Part shown: piece after piece, positions 1-8,190 of the stretch
Layout: every line of letters starts with the position of its first letter
How positions within the stretch are numbered: position 1 is the stretch's first letter
Assembly: GCA_015056315.1 (NCBI GenBank)
Contig: SVGN01000021.1
Location: 1-42,447, forward strand
Length of the DNA: 42,447 bases
Source of the DNA: Clostridiales bacterium
GTDB taxonomy: Bacteria; Bacillota; Clostridia; Christensenellales; Aristaeellaceae
Direction: 5' to 3'
Notes under the pieces: generated by a model
Databases searched by the model: none
Seen by the model: the letters and a program-made list of their open reading frames with translations, nothing else
What the model was told of the DNA's origin: nothing
Made by a program: the position numbers and the translations under genes

Positions 1-502
1 TGACCAAAGAGAGCGTGTCGCTGTTTTCTGGTTCCTCTTTTGCGTCAAAAGAGGAACCGCAGGTGTGGGGCGCGGAGCCCCACCCTGTTCCTCGCAGCGG
101 TACTGCGAGGTAAACAAAGCTATGAGCAGCTTGGGTGGAACGACACCCACCGAAAGGGGTCTGCGGGCGGCACCCTCAGTCGGCTTCGCCGACAGCTCCC
201 TCTGAAGAGGGAGCCTTGTGTGGGGGCGGGCAGTTCCCTCTTCAGAGGGAGCCTTGGGGGGGGCGGGACATCCCCGCCATGGCGGTGAGAGGTAACTGCG
301 GTTGGGAGTTGAATCCCTCAGCCCCTAACGGGGCAGCTCCCTTTGGCAAGGGAGCCTTAGGAGTTGGCTGCAACCGCAGCAATGCGCTATACCCAAGCTG
401 GGGAAGCAGACCCCTACCGGCAGCACCCACCTCCCCTTGCACAAGGGAGACATACGGATCAACCGCCGCCCGGTGCGGCCGCCACCCCCGCAGGGGGAAA
501 AT
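1..502. other. Non-coding, palindrome-rich intergenic stretch
   Basis: No convincing gene is seen here; the open frames are low-quality and overlap dyads. The stretch is a series of perfect short hairpins: a 12-bp stem at 30-41/47-58, a 7-bp stem at 65-71/77-83, an 8-bp stem at 90-97/103-110, and then the repeat family listed separately at 179-449. The first hairpin could end a gene lying left of the window, although no T-run follows it. Confidence 0.6.
179..449. repeat. Cluster of REP-like palindromes
   Basis: Four related imperfect palindromes of the type 'GCTCCCTCT..AGAGGGAGC' occur at about 195-214, 233-252, 336-355 and 431-449. The first is preceded by a second perfect dyad (179-193, arms GTCGGC/GCCGAC). 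The repeated tail GGGAGCC follows three of them. The arrangement resembles the dispersed intergenic palindromes common in GC-rich gut clostridia. Function is unknown; they may act in transcript end formation or be non-autonomous mobile repeats. Confidence 0.65.
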
Positions 503-532
503 GAAGAGAGGGGGCCGCAGCCCCCTCTCTTC
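503..532 (-). terminator. Terminator of the GH9 gene
   Basis: A perfect 12-bp inverted repeat (503-514 with 521-532, loop CCGCAG) lies six bases beyond the stop codon of the leftward glycosidase gene. Read on the minus strand it is followed by ATTTTCC, a short T-run. Confidence 0.75.
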
Positions 533-537
533 ACAAC

Positions 538-2064
538 TCAGCTGAGCACTGCCACCAGCGCGATCAGCGGTGAATTCCAATAAATACAGATCTCATTGGT
601 CGAATAGCTGGCATGGTCATCCACAAAGCACTTGCCTGCAGGCTGCCCCTGCAGATGCTCCTTGGCGCAGGCATCCGCCAGCCCGCTGCAGGGGCCGCCG
701 GAGAGCATGCCGGGCTGGCATACGCCCTGGGCCACGCTGGGCCGGTGATGGGGATGGCGCATGGGCTGCGCACCGAAGCCGGAAACATAGCAGTAGCTGA
801 GGGGGTTCACGCCCAGCAGATAATGCAGCTGCTTCTGGGCCGCCACCAGATAGCGCTCCTCGCCGGTCAGGCGGTGAGCCTGGCTCAGCAGCATGCCCTG
901 GTTGGCCACATCCATGTTGCTGCCCCAGTGGAGCTGCTCCGTCATGGTGATGCCGTAGGCATTGATGCGCCCCAACAGCTGCTCCGCCGCCCGGAGCACC
1001 CAGGCGCGGCAGCTTTCGCCCAGCCTGCCGGGCAGCTGCACGCCCTCGATGGCTGCATAGCCGCGCATATCGCCCCAGCCCAGGGGGGCTGCATCCTGCT
1101 TGATGCTTTCCAGCGCCTTTTCCACCTGGGGCAGATAGCTGTCGCCACAGGCAAGGGCCAGCTCCACGACTGCCCAGAGGCGCTCGTCCGCATCGTTCCA
1201 ATCGCCGTAGCCGCCGGTACGGATGCCCTCCGGGTTGCGGAACAGCATCGGCCCGCTGGCGGCAAGGAAAGCCCATGCCCGCTTGGCAGCCTCCAGCATA
1301 CGGTCTGCAAAGGCGGGGTCGCTCTCCCGGTAATGGCGGCTGGCCATGGCCATGCAGGCGGCGAAATCGCCGGTGGCGGTGGTGGAAACGGGGCTGAGGA
1401 ACAGCTCCTCCTTTTCTTCGTGGGGCATGATCATGCCGCAGAAGCTGGCGCAGCTCACCTTGTGGTATACAGCGCCATCCTCCCGCTGCATCTTCAGCAT
1501 CCATTCCAGCTCCCAGCGGGCTTCTTGCATAAGCTCGGTGAGGCCGGGCACGAAGGCGGCGGGAGCCCACTCATGGGCCAGCAGCATATCGGCAACGGTC
1601 TTGGCTGCGGGCACGATGTAACGGCCATAGTCGCCCGCATCATGCCAGCCGCCGGATACCTCCCGCTGCTCCTCGCTGCCCCAGACCCGGGCCAGCCCGG
1701 TGTGGCAGGCAGGGTGGGCAAAGAGACCGGCCTCCGGCTTCAGATCATCGCCGCAGCGCTGGTAGTAGAGCATATCCACCAGCCCGGTGAGCAGCGCCTG
1801 ATAGGGCTTCTCCGCCACAACGAAGGGGTGGGAGCTTTCTTTGCCGGAACAGAGGGTATAGGTGCCCGGCTCGGTGAGGGCGGAAAAATCGATGATGGCC
1901 AGATCGTCGCCCCAAAGAGGGGTGCGCTCGTTGCCTACAGGCAGGGTGAGCACCGTTTCGCCTGCGGCGTTGCGCACCTCCAGGGTGCTGCCTGCTTCGC
2001 CCCGGAGCAAAGCGGTCTTCTGCATGGCAGGGGTATAGCCCAGCTGGTTAACCTGAATATTCAT
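538..2064 (-). CDS. Glycoside hydrolase family 9 enzyme, cytoplasmic
   Basis: A 508-residue protein that should hydrolyse beta-1,4-linked glucan-type oligosaccharides. Residues 1 to about 85 form the Ig-like CelD_N module often found before GH9 domains (starts MNIQVNQLGY). The rest is an (alpha/alpha)6 GH9 catalytic domain. The conserved HDAGDYGRY motif places the two catalytic-base Asp residues at D142 and D145, the late block GVNPLSYCYVSGFG is typical of the family, and the C-terminal TNEICIYWN supplies the likely proton donor E491. There is no signal peptide and no carbohydrate-binding or dockerin module, so it probably acts on imported cellodextrin-like or modified oligosaccharides inside the cell. 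The substrate cannot be read from sequence; beta-glucosidase or exo-glucosaminidase-like activity is possible. It is monocistronic, with its own promoter at 2097-2126. Confidence 0.92.
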   Translation of the reverse strand: MNIQVNQLGYTPAMQKTALLRGEAGSTLEVRNAAGETVLTLPVGNERTPLWGDDLAIIDFSALTEPGTYTLCSGKESSHPFVVAEKPYQALLTGLVDMLYYQRCGDDLKPEAGLFAHPACHTGLARVWGSEEQREVSGGWHDAGDYGRYIVPAAKTVADMLLAHEWAPAAFVPGLTELMQEARWELEWMLKMQREDGAVYHKVSCASFCGMIMPHEEKEELFLSPVSTTATGDFAACMAMASRHYRESDPAFADRMLEAAKRAWAFLAASGPMLFRNPEGIRTGGYGDWNDADERLWAVVELALACGDSYLPQVEKALESIKQDAAPLGWGDMRGYAAIEGVQLPGRLGESCRAWVLRAAEQLLGRINAYGITMTEQLHWGSNMDVANQGMLLSQAHRLTGEERYLVAAQKQLHYLLGVNPLSYCYVSGFGAQPMRHPHHRPSVAQGVCQPGMLSGGPCSGLADACAKEHLQGQPAGKCFVDDHASYSTNEICIYWNSPLIALVAVLS

Positions 2065-2096
2065 GGCGGTTTCCTCGTTTCTCGGTTGTTTTGCGT

Positions 2097-2126
2097 ATTA
2101 TAGCATTTACCGGGTGCTGCATACAA
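2097..2126 (-). promoter_or_regulatory. Sigma-A type promoter of the GH9 gene
   Basis: On the minus strand, TTGTAT (2126-2121) and a perfect TATAAT (2102-2097) are separated by 18 bp. The start codon of the glycosidase lies about 33 bp further on, preceded by a GAGGAAA ribosome site. Confidence 0.7.
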
Positions 2127-2191
2127 GCATCATAAGGTAAAATAACCCGGATTTTTTGTTGGCAGGGGTGCGGGTCGCCCGTGCCAGTGCC

Positions 2192-2220
2192 TTGACTCCC
2201 CGGCGGCATTCTGCTACAAT
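2192..2220 (+). promoter_or_regulatory. Sigma-A type promoter of the MATE transporter gene
   Basis: TTGACT (2192-2197) and TACAAT (2215-2220) with an exact 17-bp spacer. Predicted transcription start is near 2227, which gives a leader of about 97 nt before the transporter start codon. Confidence 0.8.
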
Positions 2221-2227
2221 ACGCCTT

Positions 2228-2309
2228 GTTCATCGGAGGGCAAGACTCACAAGAAGCGACTGCCGGATAAGATGACGGGTGAGAGACCCGTTGTCTTATC
2301 CGTTTTTTT
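2228..2309 (+). promoter_or_regulatory. Candidate guanidine-IV (mepA-motif) riboswitch with terminator
   Basis: The short leader between promoter and MATE gene folds into two hairpins. The first is a small stem GGCA/TGCC (2239-2242 with 2261-2264) with an 18-nt loop. The second is a 17-bp stem (2264-2280 with 2286-2302, two G-T wobbles) followed directly by seven T (2303-2309), an intrinsic terminator just before the ribosome site. Loop bases CTCAC (2246-2250) are complementary to GTGAG (2279-2283) at the apex of the terminator hairpin, so a loop-loop contact is possible. Bases TCATC (2230-2234) can also pair with GATGA (2271-2275) inside the terminator arm, giving an antiterminator. Two hairpins, a loop-loop contact, a terminator built into the aptamer and a downstream MATE gene all match what is known of the guanidine-IV class. 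Assignment is by this resemblance, not by a covariance search. Confidence 0.68.
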
Positions 2310-2323
2310 GTAAGGAGGCACCT

Positions 2324-3682
2324 ATGCAGAAGAACCGTTCCTTTACCGAAGGCCCCATTCTTTCCACACTGTTGCGCTTTGCGCTGCCCGTGCTGGGCGC
2401 AATGATCCTGCAGGCCATGTACGGCGCGGTGGATCTGCTGGTGGTGGGGCAGTTCGCCGATCCGGCAGCGGTATCCGCCGTATCCACCGGCAGCCAGCTG
2501 ATGCACACCCTGACCACCGTGGTGATCGGCCTCGCCATGGGCGTTACGGTGCTGGTGGGGCGCAGCATCGGCGAAAAGCGGGAGGATAAGGCCGGGGAGA
2601 TCATCGGCAGCTCGGTATGGCTGTTCGGCGGGCTGGGGCTGCTTTTGAGCGTTGCCATCGCCCTGCTTGCCGTGCCCCTTTCCCGCCTGATGCACGCGCC
2701 GGAGCCCGCCTTTGTGCAGACGGTGCAGTATGTGGCCATCTGCGGTGCGGGTACGCTGTTCATTACCGCCTACAATGTGCTGGGCAGCGTTTTCCGGGGT
2801 CTGGGTGATTCCAAAACGCCGCTGATGGTAGTGGCCATCGCCTGTGTGGTCAATATCGTGGGTGATCTGCTCTTCGTGGCGGTGATCCCTCTGGGGGCAG
2901 CCGGTGCGGCGCTGGCAACGGTGCTGGCGCAGGGCATCAGTGTGGGGCTGTGCCTTCTTCTGCTCAAAAAGCGCGGTCTGCCCTTTCCCTTTGACCGGGG
3001 CTGCCTCAGACCCAGGCGGCAGCACATTGTGCAAACGGTGCGGGTGGGCGCGCCCATCGCTCTGCAGGATCTGCTTGTGAGCCTTTCCTTTTTGGTGCTG
3101 CTGGTGATCATCAACTCGCTGGGCGTTACCGCCTCCGCAGGCATGGGCGTTGCGGAGAAGCTCTGCGCCTTCATCATGCTGGTGCCCTCGGCCTTCTCCA
3201 GCGCCCTGAGCGCCTTTGTGGCGCAGAACATGGGCGCAGGGCAGCCTGTGCGGGCCCGCCGTGCCCTGCTGTGCGGCATTTTGGCATCGCTGGCCATTGC
3301 GGTGGCCATCTCCTGGCTCTCCTTCTTCCACGGCGAAATGCTGGCCGCCATCTTCTCCAGGGATGGAGAGGTGAACCTGGCCGCTGCCGACTACCTGAAG
3401 GGCTACGCCATCGATGTGCTGATGACCAGCTTCCTGTTCTGCTTCATCGGCTTCTTCAACGGCTGCGGCAACACCACCTTTGTTATGCTGCAGGGGCTGA
3501 TCGGCGCTTTTGGTGTGCGCATCCCCATTTCGTGGCTGATGAGCCGCCTGGAGCCGGTCTCGCTGTTCCGCATCAGCCTGGCCACCCCGGCCTCCACCTT
3601 TGTGCAGATCGTGCTGTGCGCCCTGTTCCTTGTCTATACCGTGCGGCGGGAGAAGGAGAAGCGAAGCGTGCCGGTCGGGTAA
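2324..3682 (+). CDS. MATE family multidrug/cation efflux transporter
   Basis: A 452-residue integral membrane protein with the hydrophobic profile of about twelve helices in two homologous halves. It starts MQKNRSFTEGPILSTLL, the usual MATE opening, and has the repeated 'ALP..GAMILQAMYGAVDLLVVGQF' type first helix. It would export organic cations or drugs in exchange for Na+ or H+. The start at 2324 is chosen because TAAGGAGG sits at the right distance upstream; an in-frame ATG at 2279 lies inside the terminator hairpin. Expression is probably governed by the leader riboswitch, which suggests guanidine or a guanidine-like cation as inducer and perhaps substrate. The gene converges on the deacetylase gene and shares a terminator with it. 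Confidence 0.93.
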   Translation: MQKNRSFTEGPILSTLLRFALPVLGAMILQAMYGAVDLLVVGQFADPAAVSAVSTGSQLMHTLTTVVIGLAMGVTVLVGRSIGEKREDKAGEIIGSSVWLFGGLGLLLSVAIALLAVPLSRLMHAPEPAFVQTVQYVAICGAGTLFITAYNVLGSVFRGLGDSKTPLMVVAIACVVNIVGDLLFVAVIPLGAAGAALATVLAQGISVGLCLLLLKKRGLPFPFDRGCLRPRRQHIVQTVRVGAPIALQDLLVSLSFLVLLVIINSLGVTASAGMGVAEKLCAFIMLVPSAFSSALSAFVAQNMGAGQPVRARRALLCGILASLAIAVAISWLSFFHGEMLAAIFSRDGEVNLAAADYLKGYAIDVLMTSFLFCFIGFFNGCGNTTFVMLQGLIGAFGVRIPISWLMSRLEPVSLFRISLATPASTFVQIVLCALFLVYTVRREKEKRSVPVG

Positions 3683-3692
3683 CAACAAAAGA

Positions 3693-3727
3693 AGCGCCAT
3701 GCTTTCATTTTTCGAAAGCATGGCGCT
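3693..3727. terminator. Bidirectional terminator between MATE and deacetylase genes
   Basis: A perfect 14-bp inverted repeat (3693-3706 with 3714-3727, loop ATTTTTC) sits between convergent genes. It is flanked by an A-rich tract on the left, which gives a T-run on the minus strand, and by ATTTC on the right. Confidence 0.85.
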
Positions 3728-3792
3728 ATTTCATGAACGCGCAGGAGACGATGCGCAAAAACGGTGCAGCCTCCCGGCTCACCCGGCTTTTC

Positions 3793-4623
3793 TCAGAACA
3801 GCTTAACGCTCTGCCCGCCGGGTATCTCGTGGATCTTCCGGCCCGCGCCGGGCAGCTCCACCTGGATCCATACGCTCTGGGCGTTGGGGTTGTATACCCG
3901 GTCGCCCGCTGCGGTGTACTGCAGGCGGGAGGCATCGTCCATGTAATCCACGATCTCGATGTTGGTGGCGTACCAGATATCCTCCCTGCCGCCGATGAAT
4001 TGGCAGAACTCCTCCATCACATGCCAGTTGTCCCGGTCGGTGAATTCGTAGCTGTGGCCCCAGACGTACATCATGTACAGGTACTGGCTCTTGAACAGCT
4101 CTGCAAAGGCTTTGCCCTTCTCCATCAGCTGGCCGTTGTGGTGGCAGGTACCCGCCCACTCCAGAAAGTTTTCCGGCATGCCGAAATGCCCGGTGGTGGG
4201 CACCACCCGTGCATGCCGGATGCCCAGCGCAGGCAGCATGGCAATGATGTCTTTGGAATAGGAGCCGTTGGGGTAGGCCAGGCCCCGCACCGGGCGGCCG
4301 ATCAGATCCTCCAGACCGCGGCGGTCGGCCAGGATCTGCTGGGCCACCTGCTCCGTGGGGCAGCGGGCGATGGTGGGGTGGGTGTAGGTGTGGCAGGCCA
4401 CCTCATGGCCCTTGTAGACGGTTTTGTATTCGTTCAGCGGGATGCGCTTCTCATCCCAGTCGATGCCTGCGTTCAGGTTGAAGGTGCCCTTGATGCCGTG
4501 CTTGTTGAACAGCTCCACCAGGCGGTAATCCTCCCGGCGGCCGTCGTCGTAGCTCATGGTAAGCACCTTGTGCTTGCCGCCGGGGAAACAGGTGTAGATC
4601 ACAGGGAGACGGAACATGCTCAT
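3793..4623 (-). CDS. Polysaccharide deacetylase family protein (CE4, NodB fold)
   Basis: A 276-residue protein built almost entirely of a NodB-type deacetylase domain, which removes acetyl groups from acetylated sugars in a metal-dependent way. The family motifs are visible: TMSYDDGRR with the base/metal pair D26-D27, and the metal ligands H78 and H82 in CHTYTHPTI. There is no signal peptide or membrane anchor, unlike classical peptidoglycan deacetylases, so a cytoplasmic oligosaccharide substrate is more likely. Its ATG overlaps the stop of the upstream PL11 lyase gene by four bases (ATGA), implying translational coupling. This ties it to rhamnogalacturonan breakdown, perhaps removing acetyl groups from pectin fragments. 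The exact substrate is inference. Confidence 0.85.
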   Translation of the reverse strand: MSMFRLPVIYTCFPGGKHKVLTMSYDDGRREDYRLVELFNKHGIKGTFNLNAGIDWDEKRIPLNEYKTVYKGHEVACHTYTHPTIARCPTEQVAQQILADRRGLEDLIGRPVRGLAYPNGSYSKDIIAMLPALGIRHARVVPTTGHFGMPENFLEWAGTCHHNGQLMEKGKAFAELFKSQYLYMMYVWGHSYEFTDRDNWHVMEEFCQFIGGREDIWYATNIEIVDYMDDASRLQYTAAGDRVYNPNAQSVWIQVELPGAGRKIHEIPGGQSVKLF

Positions 4624-7043
4624 TCATCCTCCTTTACGGGCAGCCAGGGGTACACCAGCCGGAAGTCCATATCCGGGGCATAGTAGTAGGAGGGGTACAC
4701 CGGCTGGTTGTAGCAGTTGTTCTGCCAGGCGATGCCGCAGCGGTACTGGGGGTCGTGCATCATGGTGGGCAGCTTGTGGGGGGTAAGGTCGGTGGAGGTG
4801 TAGATGCGGATGGCGGTGCTGTCCTCATTGCGCAGGAGCAGCTCCTCGCGGAAGTCGCCGAAGATATCGCCGATCAGGCAGGGGTTGCCCTTGGTGGAGT
4901 TGTTGGTGAGGGTGCCCTCCGGCTCCAGCACCACGCCCCGGCGCAGATCGCAGACCCGCCCGGTCTTGTGGCTGTGCAGGTAATCGGGGGTATCGGTCAC
5001 CTGGGTGGTCAGGTCGCCCAGCCAGTAGATGCGGGCATTGGTGGAGGGCTCCGGCGCATCCAGCCGGTTGCCCTTGCAATCGTACATGCCCTTGGACCAG
5101 ACCTGCAGGCCCCGCACCTCCGGCAGCACCTTGCCGATCATGCAGCGGCCCAGGTCGCCCTCGTGGTACTCGCCGAAGCGCACCGCGCCGGTCTCCGCAT
5201 CCCGCAGGGCAAAGCCGTAGGGTGCATGGCGGCCTTCCTCGAATACGTTGAAGATCTCCAGCCCCGGCACATCCGGGTCGATATCCGCCACGTGCATGGA
5301 GTCGCCGTGGCCCAGCTTGGCCTCCCGGCCATCCGGCAAAAGGCCGGTGGAGCTGTAGAGCAGGGAGCCGTCGTGGTCGATGCAGGCAGCGCCGTAGATG
5401 ATCTCCATGCAGCCGTCCCCGTCCACATCGGCGCAGGAGAGGCTGTGGTTGCCCTGCCGGGCCAGCTTGCCGTAGACGGGGTCGGTACCGTCCTGGGCAT
5501 CGCCGGGCATCACCCGGAAGGGGTTCTGCATGGGCAGGAAGCCGCTGTCCACCTGCCAGCGCAGCTTGTGGGTGCCGCCCACCACATCGTAAGCGGCGAT
5601 GCAGCTGCGGGTGTAGTAGCCGCGGCACACGATCAGCGAGGGGCGCACACCGTCCAGATAGGCAACGCCGGAGAGGAAGCGATCCACCCGGTTGCAGGGC
5701 TCGATGCGGTTCCAGGCATAATCGCCCCAGAGCAGACCGTCGTCGATGCGGGGGAAGGGGAAGGGGATGGTCTCCAGCTCGGAGCCGTCGCCCGCAAACA
5801 GGGTCAGGTATTCGGGGCCCTCGTAGATGAAGCCCTCAAAGCTTTCCAGCTGGTTGCGGGGGCTGCGGGAGGGGGCGTACTCGGTCATAAAGTAGTCTGC
5901 CAGCGCATCCGCAGCCTGCTGGGTGAGGGGGTATTCGTAGCGCTGCTCAATGCCGAAGCATTCCTCCAGCGTGGCAGGCCACTGCCCCCGCACCACCTCC
6001 GGGTGCTCATGCCAGCCAAGGAACATCTCTGCCACATGGCGGCGGTAGTCCGCGCCGGAGCAGACGTAGTGATCCTGATGGCTCCAGCCGTTTGCGATAT
6101 CCTCCTGGGGCATGGTCACCCAGAAGCTGTCCCGCTCGCTGCCGTCGGGGTTGTAGCGGGTCATGCGGGTGCCGGGAGCGGTCTTGACAGACATCTCCGC
6201 CATACCGTCGCCGTTGAAGTCGTAGACCATGAACTGGGTGTAGTGCGCACCGGCACGGATGTTGGGGCCCATATCCAGCCGCCACAGCAGCTGCCCGTCC
6301 AGCTTGTAGCAATCGATGATGCAGCGCCCGGTGTAGCCCTTGATGGATACATCTTGGCTGTTGGTGGGATCCCACTTGACGATGTACTCGTATACACCGT
6401 CGCCGTCCACATCGCCGACGGACATATCGTTGGCGGTGTATTCGAAGGTCTGCCCGGCAGGGGTGACGCCGCCCTCGGGCCTCTGCAGGGGTAGGTCGTA
6501 GCAGCCCTTCTCCCAGACGGAGACCGGCTCGCAGGGGGCACAGCCCTCGGGTGCCACGGCATAGGCATCGGCTTCGGTGCCGCTTTCGTCCAGCCAGTTG
6601 GTGCTGTCGGTGATGCGGGCCACCGGCTGGCCGTTGCGGTAAACGGTGAATGCCGCACCGAGGATGCGCTGCTTCGTGGCACCGGTCACCTCGCTGCGCA
6701 GGAGCCGCCAGCTGAGGAACACGCCGTTGGCGGTCTTTACCGCCACCAGACCCCGGCCCAGGTTTTCCAGCTGGGGCTCGGGGGTAACGGTAGCTTCGGC
6801 GGTGAGGATGCCGCTCTTTTCCACAAGGCTGCCATCCTGACCGTAAGCGGCCACGTAGAAGCGGTAGGGCCGGTCTGCCTGCCGGGGGAAGGCGCAGGCG
6901 GTACTGGCTGCGGGCAGGGGCTTGTAGCAGGCGGGGTCGGTCTCACGGTCGGCCCAGTAGAGCACATAGGAGGCGGCACCGGGCACGGCGCTCCACTCCA
7001 GACGGATGCCCTCCTTGCCGGAGGAAAGGATCGAAAGCTGCAT
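4620..7043 (-). CDS. Rhamnogalacturonan lyase, PL11 family (YesW/YesX-like)
   Basis: An 807-residue enzyme that should cleave the rhamnose-galacturonate backbone of rhamnogalacturonan I by beta-elimination. Residues 1 to about 90 resemble a fibronectin type III module. From about 95 on comes the PL11 domain, an eight-bladed propeller with repeated calcium-binding loops such as DVDGDG (211-216), DFNGDG and a second DVDGDG near the middle. Family blocks KWDPTNSQD, AGAHYTQFMVYDFNGDG and KTAPGTRM are present. Bacillus YesW is secreted, but here no signal peptide precedes the FnIII module, so the enzyme appears cytoplasmic like YesX. The start at 7043 has a GAAGGGA ribosome site. It lies 56 bp after the SGNH esterase gene and overlaps the deacetylase gene, consistent with one pectin-directed operon. 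Confidence 0.9.
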   Translation of the reverse strand: MQLSILSSGKEGIRLEWSAVPGAASYVLYWADRETDPACYKPLPAASTACAFPRQADRPYRFYVAAYGQDGSLVEKSGILTAEATVTPEPQLENLGRGLVAVKTANGVFLSWRLLRSEVTGATKQRILGAAFTVYRNGQPVARITDSTNWLDESGTEADAYAVAPEGCAPCEPVSVWEKGCYDLPLQRPEGGVTPAGQTFEYTANDMSVGDVDGDGVYEYIVKWDPTNSQDVSIKGYTGRCIIDCYKLDGQLLWRLDMGPNIRAGAHYTQFMVYDFNGDGMAEMSVKTAPGTRMTRYNPDGSERDSFWVTMPQEDIANGWSHQDHYVCSGADYRRHVAEMFLGWHEHPEVVRGQWPATLEECFGIEQRYEYPLTQQAADALADYFMTEYAPSRSPRNQLESFEGFIYEGPEYLTLFAGDGSELETIPFPFPRIDDGLLWGDYAWNRIEPCNRVDRFLSGVAYLDGVRPSLIVCRGYYTRSCIAAYDVVGGTHKLRWQVDSGFLPMQNPFRVMPGDAQDGTDPVYGKLARQGNHSLSCADVDGDGCMEIIYGAACIDHDGSLLYSSTGLLPDGREAKLGHGDSMHVADIDPDVPGLEIFNVFEEGRHAPYGFALRDAETGAVRFGEYHEGDLGRCMIGKVLPEVRGLQVWSKGMYDCKGNRLDAPEPSTNARIYWLGDLTTQVTDTPDYLHSHKTGRVCDLRRGVVLEPEGTLTNNSTKGNPCLIGDIFGDFREELLLRNEDSTAIRIYTSTDLTPHKLPTMMHDPQYRCGIAWQNNCYNQPVYPSYYYAPDMDFRLVYPWLPVKEDE

Positions 7044-7099
7044 ATTCGTGGTCTCCCTTCATCAATACAGTGTGGGGAACGAAAAAACGGGGGCAGGGG

Positions 7100-8176
7100 T
7101 CAGCGGAGGGCCAGCATCTCCCGGAGCACCGGCTCGATGACATCGGCCATGCGCAGGAAGCCCAGATCGTTGGGGTGGGTACCATCTACGGTGCAGAGAT
7201 CCCGGTCGGTGGTGCCGAAGAGGGTCTCCCCGTCCAGCATCCATACCCGGCGGTCGCCTGCGGCCAGCGCGTTTTCCCAGGTGCGCCGGATCACCGCCCG
7301 GCGTTTCTGCGCCATGGGTGGGTTCTTGTCGTAATCCGGCTTGGAAATGAGCAGGATGGGCAGCTCCGGCTGCAGGCTGCGCACCGTGCGGAAAAACGGC
7401 TCATGGGTGGCGGTCAAATGCTCTGCATCCGGGGCGTTGTGGTCGTAATCCATCACAAAGGCACTGAGGGCAAGGCTGCCGATGTATTCCGCCAGCACCG
7501 TTTCGCCCTTGGCGTTGCCCGCAAAGCCCAGATTGATGTGGGCTGCATCCAGCCTGCGGCACACCAGGTGGGTGTAGCAGGAGCCGCATTTGGTGGCGCA
7601 GCCTCCCTGGGTGATGGAGGAGCCGTAAAACAGGATGGGCTTTTGCAGCCCCGGTGCACGCCCCGGCAGCAGCTGTGCTTTTGGTGCAAGGGCGATGTAC
7701 AATTCGCTCAGGCCATTGTACAGGGGCAGGTAGAGCGCATAGTGGCGCAGGCCGCCGGGCAGGTCTGTGTAGCTGGTCTGCTCCGGCAGGCAGCCGCAGC
7801 CCCTGTTCATGGCGGGCATAAAGTTGCGTACCTGCCGCCAGCCCCCGTCCCACTCCTCGAACAGCTCCATGCCGCTCTGGCCGCAGGCGGTAAAGTGGGG
7901 CATATTGCCCGTGCCCTTCAGCCGCCACACCAGCCCCAGCCCCGGCGAATCGGTGGTGAAGCGCACGATGCCTCCCGCCAGGTGCTGGGAGAGGTTCTGC
8001 ACCCCCTCGCTGCAACGGGGCAGCAGCGAAAGGGGCAGGCGGCTCCAACTGCGCTCCCGGTTGGGCACCAGCCCGTAAACGGTAAAGGGCGCAGCCTGTG
8101 GGTCGTGAAGGGTGTACCCGGAGGGGATAACGCCCTCCAGCTGAAAGTTCTTGTCCAGCTCGTCGATGCGTTTCAT
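7100..8176 (-). CDS. SGNH/GDSL hydrolase, probable carbohydrate acetylesterase
   Basis: A 358-residue protein with two parts. The first 175 residues form a beta-rich jelly-roll type domain seen ahead of some carbohydrate esterases. Then follows a flavodoxin-like SGNH domain with the nucleophile block FYGSSITQGG (probable Ser187) and the Asp-His pair in DGTHPNDLGF (D331, H334). Enzymes of this layout usually deacetylate plant polysaccharide fragments. No signal peptide is visible. It lies 14 bp downstream of the dipeptidase gene and 56 bp upstream of the PL11 lyase gene. Given that company, an acetylesterase for acetylated galacturonate or rhamnogalacturonan oligosaccharides is the best guess. 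Confidence 0.85.
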   Translation of the reverse strand: MKRIDELDKNFQLEGVIPSGYTLHDPQAAPFTVYGLVPNRERSWSRLPLSLLPRCSEGVQNLSQHLAGGIVRFTTDSPGLGLVWRLKGTGNMPHFTACGQSGMELFEEWDGGWRQVRNFMPAMNRGCGCLPEQTSYTDLPGGLRHYALYLPLYNGLSELYIALAPKAQLLPGRAPGLQKPILFYGSSITQGGCATKCGSCYTHLVCRRLDAAHINLGFAGNAKGETVLAEYIGSLALSAFVMDYDHNAPDAEHLTATHEPFFRTVRSLQPELPILLISKPDYDKNPPMAQKRRAVIRRTWENALAAGDRRVWMLDGETLFGTTDRDLCTVDGTHPNDLGFLRMADVIEPVLREMLALR

Positions 8177-8190
8177 GGCAGGGCCCTTTC

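Noticed and set aside
613-2103. Long rightward open frame of 496 codons opposite the GH9 gene
   Set aside because: It is an antisense shadow of a GC-rich gene; the product has no family likeness and the GH9 motifs on the other strand are complete.
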